DNA of 64,000 nucleotides from Moduliflexus sp964602655 (lineage in GTDB: Bacteria; Moduliflexota; Moduliflexia; Moduliflexales; Moduliflexaceae), in contig CAZRSF010000031.1 in assembly GCA_964602655.1 (NCBI GenBank), positions 3,013 to 67,012 of the forward strand. Reading direction: 5' to 3'. The notes under the pieces were generated by a model that worked only from the letters and a program-made list of their open reading frames with translations, was not told where the DNA came from and ran no database searches. The translations under genes were made by a program, and so were the position numbers. Positions 9,641 through 18,741 of this stretch are shown piece after piece; positions within the stretch are counted from its first letter, which is position 1; every line of letters starts with the position of its first letter.

Positions 9641-12304
9641 ATGAGCGCAGAACGCAAAAAAGTGATCAGTATCGATCCGCAATCCCTTGCAAAACATTTT
9701 GACGCCCCGGAAGCCGAACAGCGCTGGGAGCGTTTCTGGCAGGAACAGCAGATTTACCGGTATGATGCAACAGTGCCGCGCGAGCAGACATTCGTGGTGG
9801 ACACGCCGCCACCGACCGTCTCCGGCTCGCTGCACATGGGGCATATTTTCAGCTACACCCACACCGACGTCATTGTGCGCTACAAACGGATGTTGGGGAT
9901 GAACATTTTTTATCCGATGGGTTGGGACGACAACGGCCTTCCCACCGAACGGCGCGTTCAGAATTTTTTTCATGTCACCTGCAATCCGAAAGTTCCATAC
10001 ATTCCCGATCTTGAGCGCGAACACGCGAACGCCAAAGCCCGGGAGCATCATGCCTTAGAGCTTTCCCGCAAAAATTTTATCGAGTTATGTCTGAAACTGA
10101 CCAAAGAGGACGAAAAAGCGTTTATGGATCTCTGGCGGCGTATCGGCCTCTCGGTGGATTGGCAGGAGCAATACGCCACGATTGACGATCACTGCCGCCA
10201 TCTTGCGCAACTCAGCTTTCTCGACTTGTACGAAAAAGGACATATTTATCATCACGAATCCCCGACCATGTGGGATGTAAACTTTAAGACCGCCGTCGCT
10301 CAGGCGGAATTAGAAGATCGTCCGGTGACTGGCGCGTTTTATCGCGTGGCGTTTGGCGTCGAAGGCCAAAATCGGCAATTTACAATTGCTACGACGCGCC
10401 CCGAACTCCTTGCCGCCTGCGTTGCCGTCACCGCACACCCCGACGATAGCCGCTACAAAGACCTCTTCGGCAAACGCGCCATTACGCCGTTGTTCCGCGT
10501 TCCCGTCCCAATTTTTCCAAGTGAACTGGCTGAACCGGAAAAAGGGACAGGCATCCTGATGGTCTGCACCTTCGGCGATCAGACCGATGTAAGATGGTGG
10601 AAAGAAGAGAAGTTGGCATTGCGTCAGATTATCGGCCTTGATGGACGCCTACTGCCGGTAACGTATGGTTCGCCCGGGTGGGAAAGCCTGAATCCGGAGG
10701 CTGCCAACGCCTATTACGCTCAACTTACCGGAAAGTCGGCGAAGGCTGCGAAAAAGGTGATGGAAGAACTGCTGCGCGATCCGCAAGGCGCGGCACCCGG
10801 CACGGAAGGCGCGCCGCTTCAAGGCGAACCGCAGCCGTTGACGCACGATGTCAAATTCTATGAAAAAGGAGACCTGCCGCTTGAATTCATCACGACGCGG
10901 CAATGGTTCGTGCGTTTGATGGACAAAAAAGAGATGTTGAAAGACAAAGGCAATCAGATTCAATGGCATCCGGATCACATGCGTTTGCGCTACCTGAACT
11001 GGACGGAAAATCTGCAATTCGACTGGTGCATCAGCCGCCAGCGCTATTTCGGCGTGTCGTTCCCGGTCTGGTATCCGGTCAACGCCGATGGAATGCCGGA
11101 TTACGATCATCCGATTCTGGCCGACCGTTCGCAGTTGCCGATGGACCCGATGAGCGATGTGCCGCCGTCCTATTCGCCGGATCAACGCGACGTGCCCGGC
11201 GGATTTACGGGCGAACCGGACGTGTTCGATACCTGGTTTACCAGTTCCCTCAGTCCGCAAGTCGGATCGCATTGGGAAAAAAATCTCGACCGCCATAAAA
11301 TGCTGTTTCCGATGGATATTCGCCCTCAGGCGCATGACATCATCCGCACCTGGGCGTTTTACACGATTGCGAAAGCGGCGTTGCACGAAAACACGATTCC
11401 CTGGAAACATGTCATCCTGTCCGGCTGGATTCTCGATCCGGATCGCAAAAAAATGTCGAAAAGCAAAGGCAACGTTATCACGCCGATGCAATTCGTGGAA
11501 GATTACACTTCGGACGGTGTGCGCTATTGGGCGTCGAATGCGCGGCTCGGCACGGATACGGCGTTCGATCCCAGCATGTTGAAAATCGGCAAACGGCTTG
11601 TCACAAAGCTGTTCAACGCCGGAAAATTCGTGTTGGCAAACGAGGCTGAAGTGCTGCCGATTACCGAGGAATTAGACAAAGCCTTCGCGCAGAAACTCGC
11701 GCAGCTTGTCAAAGAAGCGACCGCTGCGATGGAAGATTTCGATTTTGCGTCCGCGCTGTCGGCGACCGAACGGTTTTTCTGGCAGAACTTTACGGATAAT
11801 TATCTCGAACTCGCCAAAAACCGCGCTAAAGGCGGCGAAAACATCAGCACAGCGGCGCAGGCATCAGCCGTCGCCGGATTGCGGCTTGGGCTGAACGTGC
11901 TGCTGCGCCTGTTTGCGCCGATGATGCCCTACATCACCGAAGAAATCTGGTCGTGGGCGTTTGCCAAAGAAACCGGCCATGCTTCGATTCATAAAGCGCC
12001 CTGGCCGGGCAACGCTGATTTTCAAGGGATTAACGCGCCGCGTTCCGCTAACAGTTTCGACGCTGCGGTCGCCTGTATTACCGAACTTCGCAAATACAAA
12101 ACCGAACATGAACTTTCGATTTCCCGCGAAATCGAACGCCTCACGCTTGTCGCGCATCCCGATACGCTGGAAAGCGTGAAAGCAACGCTCGGCGATGTGA
12201 TGGCTGCGATTCGCGCCAAAGCATATACGCTCGACGCCGACGCCGCGTTCGAAGCCAATACGTTCGCAGTGCGGGATGTCACGCTCGCAGAGCAAGCCAA
12301 TTAG
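9641..12304 (+). CDS. valS: Valyl-tRNA synthetase, archaeal-type
   Basis: Class I aminoacyl-tRNA synthetase of 887 residues charging tRNA-Val. The HIGH motif is H65-M-G-H68 following PPPTVSGSL, and the KMSKS loop is K604-M-S-K-S608. The block FYPMGWDDNGLPTER is typical of the archaeal-type ValS (also found in Rickettsia and some other bacteria), whereas the common bacterial ValS has a different sequence here. The editing (CP1) domain lies between the two motifs, and a C-terminal anticodon-binding domain follows. The long coiled-coil arm of Thermus/E. coli ValS appears absent. It has its own upstream region and seems monocistronic. Confidence 0.95.
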   Translation: MSAERKKVISIDPQSLAKHFDAPEAEQRWERFWQEQQIYRYDATVPREQTFVVDTPPPTVSGSLHMGHIFSYTHTDVIVRYKRMLGMNIFYPMGWDDNGLPTERRVQNFFHVTCNPKVPYIPDLEREHANAKAREHHALELSRKNFIELCLKLTKEDEKAFMDLWRRIGLSVDWQEQYATIDDHCRHLAQLSFLDLYEKGHIYHHESPTMWDVNFKTAVAQAELEDRPVTGAFYRVAFGVEGQNRQFTIATTRPELLAACVAVTAHPDDSRYKDLFGKRAITPLFRVPVPIFPSELAEPEKGTGILMVCTFGDQTDVRWWKEEKLALRQIIGLDGRLLPVTYGSPGWESLNPEAANAYYAQLTGKSAKAAKKVMEELLRDPQGAAPGTEGAPLQGEPQPLTHDVKFYEKGDLPLEFITTRQWFVRLMDKKEMLKDKGNQIQWHPDHMRLRYLNWTENLQFDWCISRQRYFGVSFPVWYPVNADGMPDYDHPILADRSQLPMDPMSDVPPSYSPDQRDVPGGFTGEPDVFDTWFTSSLSPQVGSHWEKNLDRHKMLFPMDIRPQAHDIIRTWAFYTIAKAALHENTIPWKHVILSGWILDPDRKKMSKSKGNVITPMQFVEDYTSDGVRYWASNARLGTDTAFDPSMLKIGKRLVTKLFNAGKFVLANEAEVLPITEELDKAFAQKLAQLVKEATAAMEDFDFASALSATERFFWQNFTDNYLELAKNRAKGGENISTAAQASAVAGLRLGLNVLLRLFAPMMPYITEEIWSWAFAKETGHASIHKAPWPGNADFQGINAPRSANSFDAAVACITELRKYKTEHELSISREIERLTLVAHPDTLESVKATLGDVMAAIRAKAYTLDADAAFEANTFAVRDVTLAEQAN

Positions 12305-12340
12305 CAGCCTTCCCCCTTTTCCGCAATATCATGCCGCAAA

Positions 12341-12371
12341 GCTGTCAGACACGCTAAACGTGTCTGACAGC
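12341..12371. repeat. Palindromic repeat, GTCAGACAC family, copy 1
   Basis: Perfect 13-bp arms GCTGTCAGACACG / CGTGTCTGACAGC around a 5-base loop. It is related to hairpins at 30258-30288 and 40061-40093 that share the GTCAGACAC core. It lies after the valS stop and could act as a terminator as well as being a dispersed element. Confidence 0.8.
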
Positions 12372-12430
12372 TTGTGATTTCATTGACCATTACGAGATTT
12401 TTCTTGACAGTCCTGTTATATTTTTCTTAA

Positions 12431-12449
12431 CGATTCACGCGATGAATCG
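12431..12449. promoter_or_regulatory. Possible operator palindrome upstream of fba
   Basis: CGATTCA-N5-TGAATCG is a perfect inverted repeat about 55 bases before the aldolase start, just after a TTGACA at 12404-12409. A repressor or activator site is plausible. The matching -10 element is poor, so the promoter itself is uncertain. Confidence 0.35.
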
Positions 12450-12504
12450 TTTGTATTCACAGGATGAACGAACCTGAAAGTTAAAAAATATTGGAGGAGA
12501 AGTC

Positions 12505-13434
12505 ATGCCATTAGTTAATAGTAAAGCACTGTTTGAAAAAGCCTATAAAGAAGGCTACGCCATTGGCGGTTTTAATGTGAATAACATGGAGTTGCTCCAG
12601 GCTATTGTTGAAGCCGGTAACGAAGAAAAATCGCCGTTGATTCTGCAAGTGTCGGAAGGCGCGAGAAAATATGCCAATCCGGTTTATCTCGTCAAGTTGG
12701 TCGAAGCCGCTGTGGCGACCTCCAATGTTCCGATTGTATTACACCTCGATCACGGCGACAGTTTCGAAATGTGTAAAGCCTGCGTTGACGACGGTTTCAC
12801 CTCCGTCATGATTGACGCCTCGAAATATCCGTTCGAAAAAAATATCGAAATCACGAAACAGGTTGTGGAATATGCCCATAGCAAGGGCGTCGTCGTCGAA
12901 GCCGAACTCGGCAAACTCGCTGGCATCGAAGACGCTGTGAACGTGTCCGAGAAAGACGCTTCTTTTACGAACCCCGAAGAAGTCGCCGAATTCGTGCAGA
13001 AAACCAACGTGGATTCGCTCGCGATTGCTATCGGCACAAGCCATGGCGCATTCAAATTCAAAGGCGAACCGAGACTCGATTTCGACCGTCTGCATCGCAT
13101 TGAAAAGATGATTCCGGGCTTCCCGATTGTCTTGCACGGCGCCTCTTCCGTGCCGCAGGAATTCGTGGAAAAATGCAATGCGTTCGGCGGAAAAATGCCT
13201 GGCGCAAAAGGCGTTCCGGAGGACATGCTCCGCGAAGCCGCTCGTTCTGCCGTCTGCAAAATCAACATTGACACCGATCTGCGTCTCGTGTTGACGGCGA
13301 CCATCCGCGAAATTTTCGCGACGGCTCCGGGCGAATTCGACCCGCGCAAATACCTCGGCCCAGGCCGCAGCGCGGTGAAAGAACTCGTGCGTCACAAAAT
13401 CAAAGACGTGCTCGGTTCTGCTGGCAAAGCATAA
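12505..13434 (+). CDS. fba: Class II fructose-1,6-bisphosphate aldolase
   Basis: A 309-residue zinc-dependent aldolase that cleaves fructose-1,6-bisphosphate into glyceraldehyde-3-phosphate and dihydroxyacetone phosphate. Visible family signatures are the LHLDHGDS block with catalytic D82 and zinc ligand H83, the LHGASS block before the second half, and the NIDTDLR phosphate-binding motif near the C-terminus. The start ATG is preceded by GGAGGAG. It is a single-gene unit with its own upstream palindrome and a strong terminator downstream. Length and motif order are normal for the class IIA/B family (ketose-bisphosphate aldolase). Confidence 0.95.
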   Translation: MPLVNSKALFEKAYKEGYAIGGFNVNNMELLQAIVEAGNEEKSPLILQVSEGARKYANPVYLVKLVEAAVATSNVPIVLHLDHGDSFEMCKACVDDGFTSVMIDASKYPFEKNIEITKQVVEYAHSKGVVVEAELGKLAGIEDAVNVSEKDASFTNPEEVAEFVQKTNVDSLAIAIGTSHGAFKFKGEPRLDFDRLHRIEKMIPGFPIVLHGASSVPQEFVEKCNAFGGKMPGAKGVPEDMLREAARSAVCKINIDTDLRLVLTATIREIFATAPGEFDPRKYLGPGRSAVKELVRHKIKDVLGSAGKA

Positions 13435-13447
13435 GACTTGCTTTTTC

Positions 13448-13483
13448 AAGCTCAGGAAGTTTCGGCTTCCTGAGCTTTTGTTG
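13448..13483 (+). terminator. Rho-independent terminator of fba
   Basis: A 12-bp perfect stem AAGCTCAGGAAG / CTTCCTGAGCTT with a TTTCGG loop is followed by a T-rich tail (TTTTGTTGTTTG), just after the aldolase stop codon. Confidence 0.85.
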
Positions 13484-13538
13484 TTTGTGGGACAACGCAA
13501 GCAAGCCAATGACATTATGCTCCGTTCTTATGAAAGGC

Positions 13539-13567
13539 TTGACAAAAATTATGCTGCGGCGTACCTT
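13539..13567 (+). promoter_or_regulatory. Promoter of the toxin-antitoxin pair at 13607
   Basis: TTGACA at 13539-13544, a 17-base spacer and TACCTT at 13562-13567 give a good sigma-70-like promoter 40 bases before the antitoxin start, which has AGGAGG as ribosome site. Confidence 0.5.
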
Positions 13568-13606
13568 ATTTCATGAAGAGAAACCAATGAATAAGGAGGG
13601 TATATC

Positions 13607-13894
13607 ATGTCGAAAACAGTAACGCTTTTCCCAGAAATTACGACAGACCCGGAATTCAAAAATAGAGTAGAACATGCATGTAAAGCCTCCCATCTCACCT
13701 ATGCCGATGTCGTTACGCGCTTATTGAATCAGTGGTTGAATGGCATGATTGATCTGGAAAACGAGCCTGATCCTGATTTTGTCATAAATGCCCGCGAAGC
13801 GCTTCGTTCTGAGAATGTTCGGAACGCGATGAAACGACTTGGCGAACAGTTTGACGCCCGGCGAACCTACCCGAATGCCATAAAAATCGCATGA
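13607..13894 (+). CDS. Putative antitoxin of a type II toxin-antitoxin pair
   Basis: A 95-residue small protein with a predicted N-terminal beta-strand (KTVTLFPEIT) and helices resembling a ribbon-helix-helix or DinJ-like DNA-binding region, then a charged C-terminal half likely to wrap the toxin. It precedes a RelE/YafQ-like gene and overlaps it by four bases (ATGA), the standard coupling of such modules. It has its own promoter and AGGAGG. It is expected to bind its own promoter and neutralise the downstream toxin. Family assignment is by context and secondary-structure impression only. Confidence 0.6.
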   Translation: MSKTVTLFPEITTDPEFKNRVEHACKASHLTYADVVTRLLNQWLNGMIDLENEPDPDFVINAREALRSENVRNAMKRLGEQFDARRTYPNAIKIA

Positions 13895-14307
13895 AATATA
13901 TCCTCATCTCCAAAAGTTTTCAAAGGCAATTAAAGGCGTTGAGACGGTACTTAACCGAACAGGATGTCGTTGATGATATAGCGCGATTTATCCGGCGAGG
14001 TTTGACAAAAGGAGAAACATTCCTTGAAGCACATACAGTTTCCCAGATCACCTTGGAAATAGTGAAACTTCGGTTATGCGTCTATCGTGTAGATTTTCGC
14101 TATTTGATTGGCGTCATAGAGCATCGCGACTACCTTCCGATTATTATAGATTTGAAAAAAGGACGTTACGGTCAAAATCTCAGCCTTAACGCCGATAGGA
14201 AAACCGTTGTAGCAATTGAATCCGCAATTATCCGAATGGTCGAAGATTATCTTGACCATACCGAAGCCTCTCCGACATTAACGGCATATTCTGTTGAAGA
14301 GTCATAA
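13891..14307 (+). CDS. RelE/YafQ-like toxin
   Basis: A 138-residue protein starting in the ATGA overlap with the antitoxin. The N-terminus reads like the RelE/ParE fold: a first strand, then a helix rich in basic residues (KSFQRQLKALRRYL), and later strands with LRLCVYRVDFRYLIGVI in place of the usual regulation of YRxxY strands. RelE-fold toxins cleave mRNA on the ribosome or poison gyrase; which one cannot be told here. At 138 residues it is longer than the usual 85-100, with an extra C-terminal helix. An attC-like site begins at its stop codon. Confidence 0.6.
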   Translation: MKYILISKSFQRQLKALRRYLTEQDVVDDIARFIRRGLTKGETFLEAHTVSQITLEIVKLRLCVYRVDFRYLIGVIEHRDYLPIIIDLKKGRYGQNLSLNADRKTVVAIESAIIRMVEDYLDHTEASPTLTAYSVEES

Positions 14308-14420
14308 CCTTCGTTAGCCAAGGAAGCAAGGAAGTGACAACACCATCGGGAGTACATGAACAATCAAAAAGCAACGATGAACCAAGGGCAAGAACCTGAT
14401 AGGTTAACAAGGCGTTAAAC
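14305..14420 (+). other. attC-like recombination site 1 (candidate)
   Basis: The left end TAACCTTCGTTAGCC (14305-14319, starting in the toxin stop codon) and the right end at 14402-14420, GGTTAACAAGGCGTTAAAC, are imperfect inverted copies: TAAC pairs with GTTA and GTTAGCC pairs with GGTTAAC, with unpaired spacers between. The right end contains GTTAAAC, matching the integron core GTTRRRY. The central segment shows little self-complementarity, so this is weaker than the site at 19907. Confidence 0.35.
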
Positions 14421-14533
14421 CTAACAGTGGTGACCATGTACTTTTTACGAGGGTGTCACATTTATTCCTAAAAATTACGTGCGAGTTGGTGATTTCCACG
14501 ACGACTCAACTGTCCCTTACAAGGAGTGTTTTT

Positions 14534-15484
14534 ATGCGATCAAATAATTTAAAAAGAAGACCTCGTGTTCTATTCGAGCAGGTTTGTGAGTATTACAGAC
14601 TTCCCAAGTATAATTCGCATTACTTTCGTTTCCAAATTGACATTGTTTGCGAGGTAGCTTCTGTAACCAAGAACACGTCAGACTATACAGAAGCTCTGAA
14701 GAAGACTTGGGGGGAAATTATACCCAAACTCACTTATGATGAGATTATCAACCAATATGTTTATTCTGATAAGGTTAGCGGTCGTAATTTTTATGATTAC
14801 GGTGTAGAAGGCGTTCGTAGTCTGAAGTTCCTTATAGAGTTATATCTTAGCACATCATTAAAACTGGAAATCTGTAAATGCAATTCCGATAATTTATCTG
14901 TATTGGAAGGTAAGCTAATCGATGGACTTAAGTTTAGCATAACGGAAGATGATAAAGATTTTATCGGTAAAATGTTCGATCGTTTCTTTGATAATAAAAC
15001 AACACTTGATGAGAAATATGTTACTCTCTGCAAACAGTATTATTATGAAGTTTATTGTCTAAATCGCATTTTAGGGGATGAGGTTTCGAAAAGACTTCCT
15101 CAAAGGTTTGGTATAGTTCAATCTGATGTGAAATCAATTTTGGATCAATTGCTAAGTGATAAGTATGGAAATATTCTTGATCATCTTTGGCTCTATAGTC
15201 AGATAAATCGACATGAAAACTGGGGAGCCTACTTAGGCAGCTTGTTTTATGTTTTGAAAAATAATGGTGTAGCTTCTTATGACGATGATATTATTGGAGA
15301 AGAACTCTTCATCTCAAGAAAACAGATTGGGATAGAATACAGAATTGACAACTCTGAAATGCTTGCCGATTGTGATAGTGAACGAATCAAAGTTAAAATA
15401 ATTTATCCGGGCTGGATTTACAATGGCTCAAATCTTGTTCCTCCTTGTGTAAAAATCCTGAGCAACGGAGGAGCTTCAAAATGA
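14534..15484 (+). CDS. Unknown helical protein with GrpE-like C-terminal end
   Basis: A 316-residue protein of no clear family. The start ATG at 14534 follows AAGGAG; a longer frame from 14453 lacks a ribosome site. Most of it is predicted helical. The last 60 residues resemble the GrpE beta-domain: a stretch ending in YPGWIYNGSNLVPPCVKI corresponds to the GrpE pattern PGY-x-gxRVLRPAxVxV. Its position directly before an Hsp70-like gene, sharing ATGA, supports a nucleotide-exchange or partner role for that ATPase. The gene is much richer in A+T than the flanking backbone, suggesting acquisition. The GrpE link is inference from a short similarity. Confidence 0.7.
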   Translation: MRSNNLKRRPRVLFEQVCEYYRLPKYNSHYFRFQIDIVCEVASVTKNTSDYTEALKKTWGEIIPKLTYDEIINQYVYSDKVSGRNFYDYGVEGVRSLKFLIELYLSTSLKLEICKCNSDNLSVLEGKLIDGLKFSITEDDKDFIGKMFDRFFDNKTTLDEKYVTLCKQYYYEVYCLNRILGDEVSKRLPQRFGIVQSDVKSILDQLLSDKYGNILDHLWLYSQINRHENWGAYLGSLFYVLKNNGVASYDDDIIGEELFISRKQIGIEYRIDNSEMLADCDSERIKVKIIYPGWIYNGSNLVPPCVKILSNGGASK

Positions 15485-17097
15485 AATTTATAGGGATTGA
15501 TTTAGGAACTACGCTAACTGAGATTGGTTGTTTCGACGACAGCGTCGATGAATTCGAGTCTTCCATAAAGACACTGCCAATAAGGCAAATGGAGGATTAT
15601 AACAAGTATATTGATATTACTACATCAATATGTTCTGTGATTTTCTTCATGAATAAAGACGAGTGCTACGTTGGTGAGTTTGCAAAAAAGATGCTTCCTC
15701 TTCATCCTGACAAAGTCGTATTCAATTCAAAACTGCATATCGGTAGCGCAAACACGCTGAATTGTGAAAAAACCGCAAAAGAATGTGCACAATTGATTCT
15801 GACTGAATGCAAACAAGCGATAATTAGTGAACTTGGGCGTAGTAATTACAAAGATTTACGCCAAATTGTGGTTACCGTTCCTGCATCGTTTAACACTTTC
15901 CAAAGCCAGGAAACACTTTTAGCTGCTAAAAACGTTTTCCTTGATAAGGAAGTTCTGATTTTAGATGAGCCAACAGCTGCTTTATTCTATTATGTGTTTC
16001 AGCAAAACAGAGCAATCCCAGTGAATTTCACGTCAAAGAACAATAGAATACTAATTTATGATATTGGTGGCGGTACTTGTGACACTTGCGTTATGGATGT
16101 TAGTGAAGACCTTTCTCATCCCCTGAATTTTCTCGTCACAGGTCGATTTAGCGAATTTGGTGGAAACGACTTTGATGATAAGATCGCACAAATGATTCTT
16201 TCTAAATTTTTAGAAGAAAACAGAATCAACACTAAAATAATACCAGAAAACGAACTAAAGAGGCTATTATTGCGTCTGTGGCCGTATGCATCCGATATTA
16301 AAATCGAATACTCACGGCGTGAAGCGTTACTTGAAGTGTTGAACAAGGAACTACACATCCCCAAATTTTACCATGATACGCCGTTATATATGACCATTAA
16401 TTCAGATATGATAAGCAGTTCGATTGAAGCACTTGTGAATAAGTCAAACCGCCGTTCACGGAAGAATATTTTTTCTGACATGGATTACGCACTAAGCGAG
16501 CTCCAGAAAAAAGTCAATGACGACAATATTGACATGATATTGCTTACAGGGGGAGCTTCATGCCTTCCCATTATCAAAGAAGCATTCCAGGAAGAATACC
16601 ATAAGCCCGTAGTATTGATCAATCGCCCGCAAGATGCTGTGGCCATTGGTGCGGCTATTTTTTCTCATCTTAAATATAGCTCCTCTTCAAAAACATCACC
16701 ATTGTCTACTGGCAATGAATCAGAAGCTACTGAATTTAGGACAGGTTTCGGAAGTCAATATCTTCTTGATGTTGATGGTATGATTTTAGATGCAGTTATT
16801 GATTCCCAAATTCAATTGCCGTTCACAACGACCGTTGAGTATAGAACAAACGCTACTAATGGCTTGTTCATTAATGTTTTGTTTGGTTCTTCTAAATTTG
16901 ACTGTAAGTTAAAATACATTGCTTCTCACTCAATCAACTTTAGCCAGGAGTATAACAAAGTAATTCCCAAAGGCACACCTGTTTCTCTATCTTTTGAGCT
17001 TGCTATAGATAGAACTTTGAAAATCTATGTCAAGCCTGATGGTGAGAAGATGGTTCCTTTAAAAGTAGATTACTATTATGGAGGCCCTGAATTATGA
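15481..17097 (+). CDS. Hsp70/DnaK-like ATPase, short form
   Basis: A 538-residue actin-fold ATPase. Phosphate-1 motif GIDLGTT at residues 5-11, the Hsp70 segment VTVPASFN, LDEPTAALFYY, phosphate-2 motif D194-I-G-G-G-T199 and the adenosine motif LLTGGASCLP are all present, so ATP binding and hydrolysis are expected. After about residue 405 a beta-rich stretch resembles the substrate-binding beta-sandwich (LPFTTTVEYRTN...IPKGTPVSLSFEL), but the helical lid and EEVD-like tail of DnaK are missing. The start ATG at 15481 overlaps the previous stop (ATGA) and follows GGAGGAG. It is not the housekeeping DnaK, which is longer and sits with dnaJ/grpE. A+T-rich like its neighbours. Confidence 0.88.
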   Translation: MKFIGIDLGTTLTEIGCFDDSVDEFESSIKTLPIRQMEDYNKYIDITTSICSVIFFMNKDECYVGEFAKKMLPLHPDKVVFNSKLHIGSANTLNCEKTAKECAQLILTECKQAIISELGRSNYKDLRQIVVTVPASFNTFQSQETLLAAKNVFLDKEVLILDEPTAALFYYVFQQNRAIPVNFTSKNNRILIYDIGGGTCDTCVMDVSEDLSHPLNFLVTGRFSEFGGNDFDDKIAQMILSKFLEENRINTKIIPENELKRLLLRLWPYASDIKIEYSRREALLEVLNKELHIPKFYHDTPLYMTINSDMISSSIEALVNKSNRRSRKNIFSDMDYALSELQKKVNDDNIDMILLTGGASCLPIIKEAFQEEYHKPVVLINRPQDAVAIGAAIFSHLKYSSSSKTSPLSTGNESEATEFRTGFGSQYLLDVDGMILDAVIDSQIQLPFTTTVEYRTNATNGLFINVLFGSSKFDCKLKYIASHSINFSQEYNKVIPKGTPVSLSFELAIDRTLKIYVKPDGEKMVPLKVDYYYGGPEL

Positions 17098-18740
17098 TGA
17101 TGCAACTTCACGAACTACAACAACAACATAAAGAAAGGCTACAATATAGAGTTGATAATGATAAATATTCTTCTGTAAATGCTTCTGTAAAGATACGTAT
17201 TGTACAAGAAGTTTTCACTTGTACATTCAGCGAAGAAGAGTGTATAACATTTGAAAAGATATTTCGTGAGTATCTAAATATAAATGGGGGGCAGAGCTAT
17301 GATAAGCTTAAAAACGATTTGATCATAGCATCAAAACGTTACTTCCAGGTTAATCAATATCCTGCAATACAGTGTATGTTATTCTGTTCGAAATGCGTTC
17401 CTTCAAAACGTTTTGACAAGAAATTGGTTGAGACGCTCTCTAATGTTATTGAAAACATGATACAATATGTTGATTTTGAAGATTTCCAGTCTTCGATTGT
17501 TCATATAGTGAGACAATGGGCTAATTGGATACCTCAACTTCAAGTTGCTATTCGCATAAGTTATAGGCTCAATGATACTGAATTTCTCCGTAGCGTTTTT
17601 AACAACATGTTTTCTGATGATGAACTTTATTGGGAAGTGTTTTTCATGCTCATAAGAAGTGGCAAGTCTGAGTTTATTCCAATCATTATTGACGAAATTA
17701 TCTCAGCTTCTACGGAAACTGATAAGAACAAGCAGATAAAGAATATTTTTAAAAACCACTTTGCAGATTACTATAATATAGACGAGGCTACAGGCTACTA
17801 TAATTTACGATATAGAAGAGATAGATTCTTAGGAACTGGGCAACGACGTGTTGAGGAAGTTCTCAATATGAATACTACGCAAAATGAATTGTCGCAAAAA
17901 GCGAAGAGCCTACCTCCAAACCAACAGCTATCACTGTTCAAAGAACAATTTGACAGACTAAAAAAATCTACACCGAATTATAACGATTACATGAGTGTCT
18001 TTTCTGCGGCATTGACAGTTTCTGAGCGAGTCAAGGCCGAGATTTCATCAATGATGTTCGATTTGTTGATTGACAAAAGCCGCAACAAGGGTACACCTCT
18101 ATCTATTCTTAAGGAGATGATATACCGACTTGCTACCAATCGGTATAGTGATGCCCAAGATTTTATTACAAAACAGTTTGGAAATAATAAAGACTTCATC
18201 GGTGCCGTGGCATGTTATGATCTATATGTTTCTCGAATTACTTCTGAAAAATTTGCCAGCAACTTTTTACTAGAGCAAAATGATAAAGTCGTTAAAGGCT
18301 ATGTTGACGCTTTCAAGATTCTTTACCATGACAATAAAACATCAAAGGAAATCTGCAAATATTTAGTGACCTATTTGAACGCTATATTAGACAATCGCTC
18401 TGACAACACCAAATTTCAAACCAACATTTCTACCGCAATATTCAATCTTAAAAAAGCAATATGGGTTAACAATCTGCTTTTTGACAGGGAATTTAAACGT
18501 GTCTTTGAAACTTTATTCGGCTTTAACGGCACCTTGGTTGAACCCTTAGTCGAGAGTGACTGTCTAATCGCGATATTAGAGATCATCAATAGAGTATTTA
18601 AAACACATAACATCTTTGAGCCACTTTTGTTCTCCTTGTACAACGGAGAAAACGTTGCAGCCGTATTGCGCACACATGCAGGTGGAATTTTGTCCGAGCA
18701 CGGAAGAAAAGCCATTCCAGTAAAGAAGGAGGGGGAGTAG
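17094..18740 (+). CDS. Unknown alpha-helical protein of the Hsp70-like operon
   Basis: A 548-residue protein with no motif I recognise. It begins in an ATGATG overlapping the Hsp70-like gene's stop, so the two are translationally coupled. It appears almost wholly helical, with many repeated hydrophobic-helix patterns that could be HEAT- or TPR-like repeats, and no membrane segment or signal peptide. By position it is the likely bridge or sensor between the chaperone-like ATPase and the enzyme encoded next. Base composition is low in G+C (about 36% in two 60-base lines counted by hand at 17281 and 18361), unlike the valS region. Confidence 0.75.
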   Translation: MMMQLHELQQQHKERLQYRVDNDKYSSVNASVKIRIVQEVFTCTFSEEECITFEKIFREYLNINGGQSYDKLKNDLIIASKRYFQVNQYPAIQCMLFCSKCVPSKRFDKKLVETLSNVIENMIQYVDFEDFQSSIVHIVRQWANWIPQLQVAIRISYRLNDTEFLRSVFNNMFSDDELYWEVFFMLIRSGKSEFIPIIIDEIISASTETDKNKQIKNIFKNHFADYYNIDEATGYYNLRYRRDRFLGTGQRRVEEVLNMNTTQNELSQKAKSLPPNQQLSLFKEQFDRLKKSTPNYNDYMSVFSAALTVSERVKAEISSMMFDLLIDKSRNKGTPLSILKEMIYRLATNRYSDAQDFITKQFGNNKDFIGAVACYDLYVSRITSEKFASNFLLEQNDKVVKGYVDAFKILYHDNKTSKEICKYLVTYLNAILDNRSDNTKFQTNISTAIFNLKKAIWVNNLLFDREFKRVFETLFGFNGTLVEPLVESDCLIAILEIINRVFKTHNIFEPLLFSLYNGENVAAVLRTHAGGILSEHGRKAIPVKKEGE

Positions 18741-18741
18741 T

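Noticed and set aside
15481..17097. Housekeeping DnaK
   Set aside because: Too short, lacks the helical lid and tail, has DIGGGTCD instead of the usual DLGGGTFD, and is in an A+T-rich accessory operon without dnaJ.
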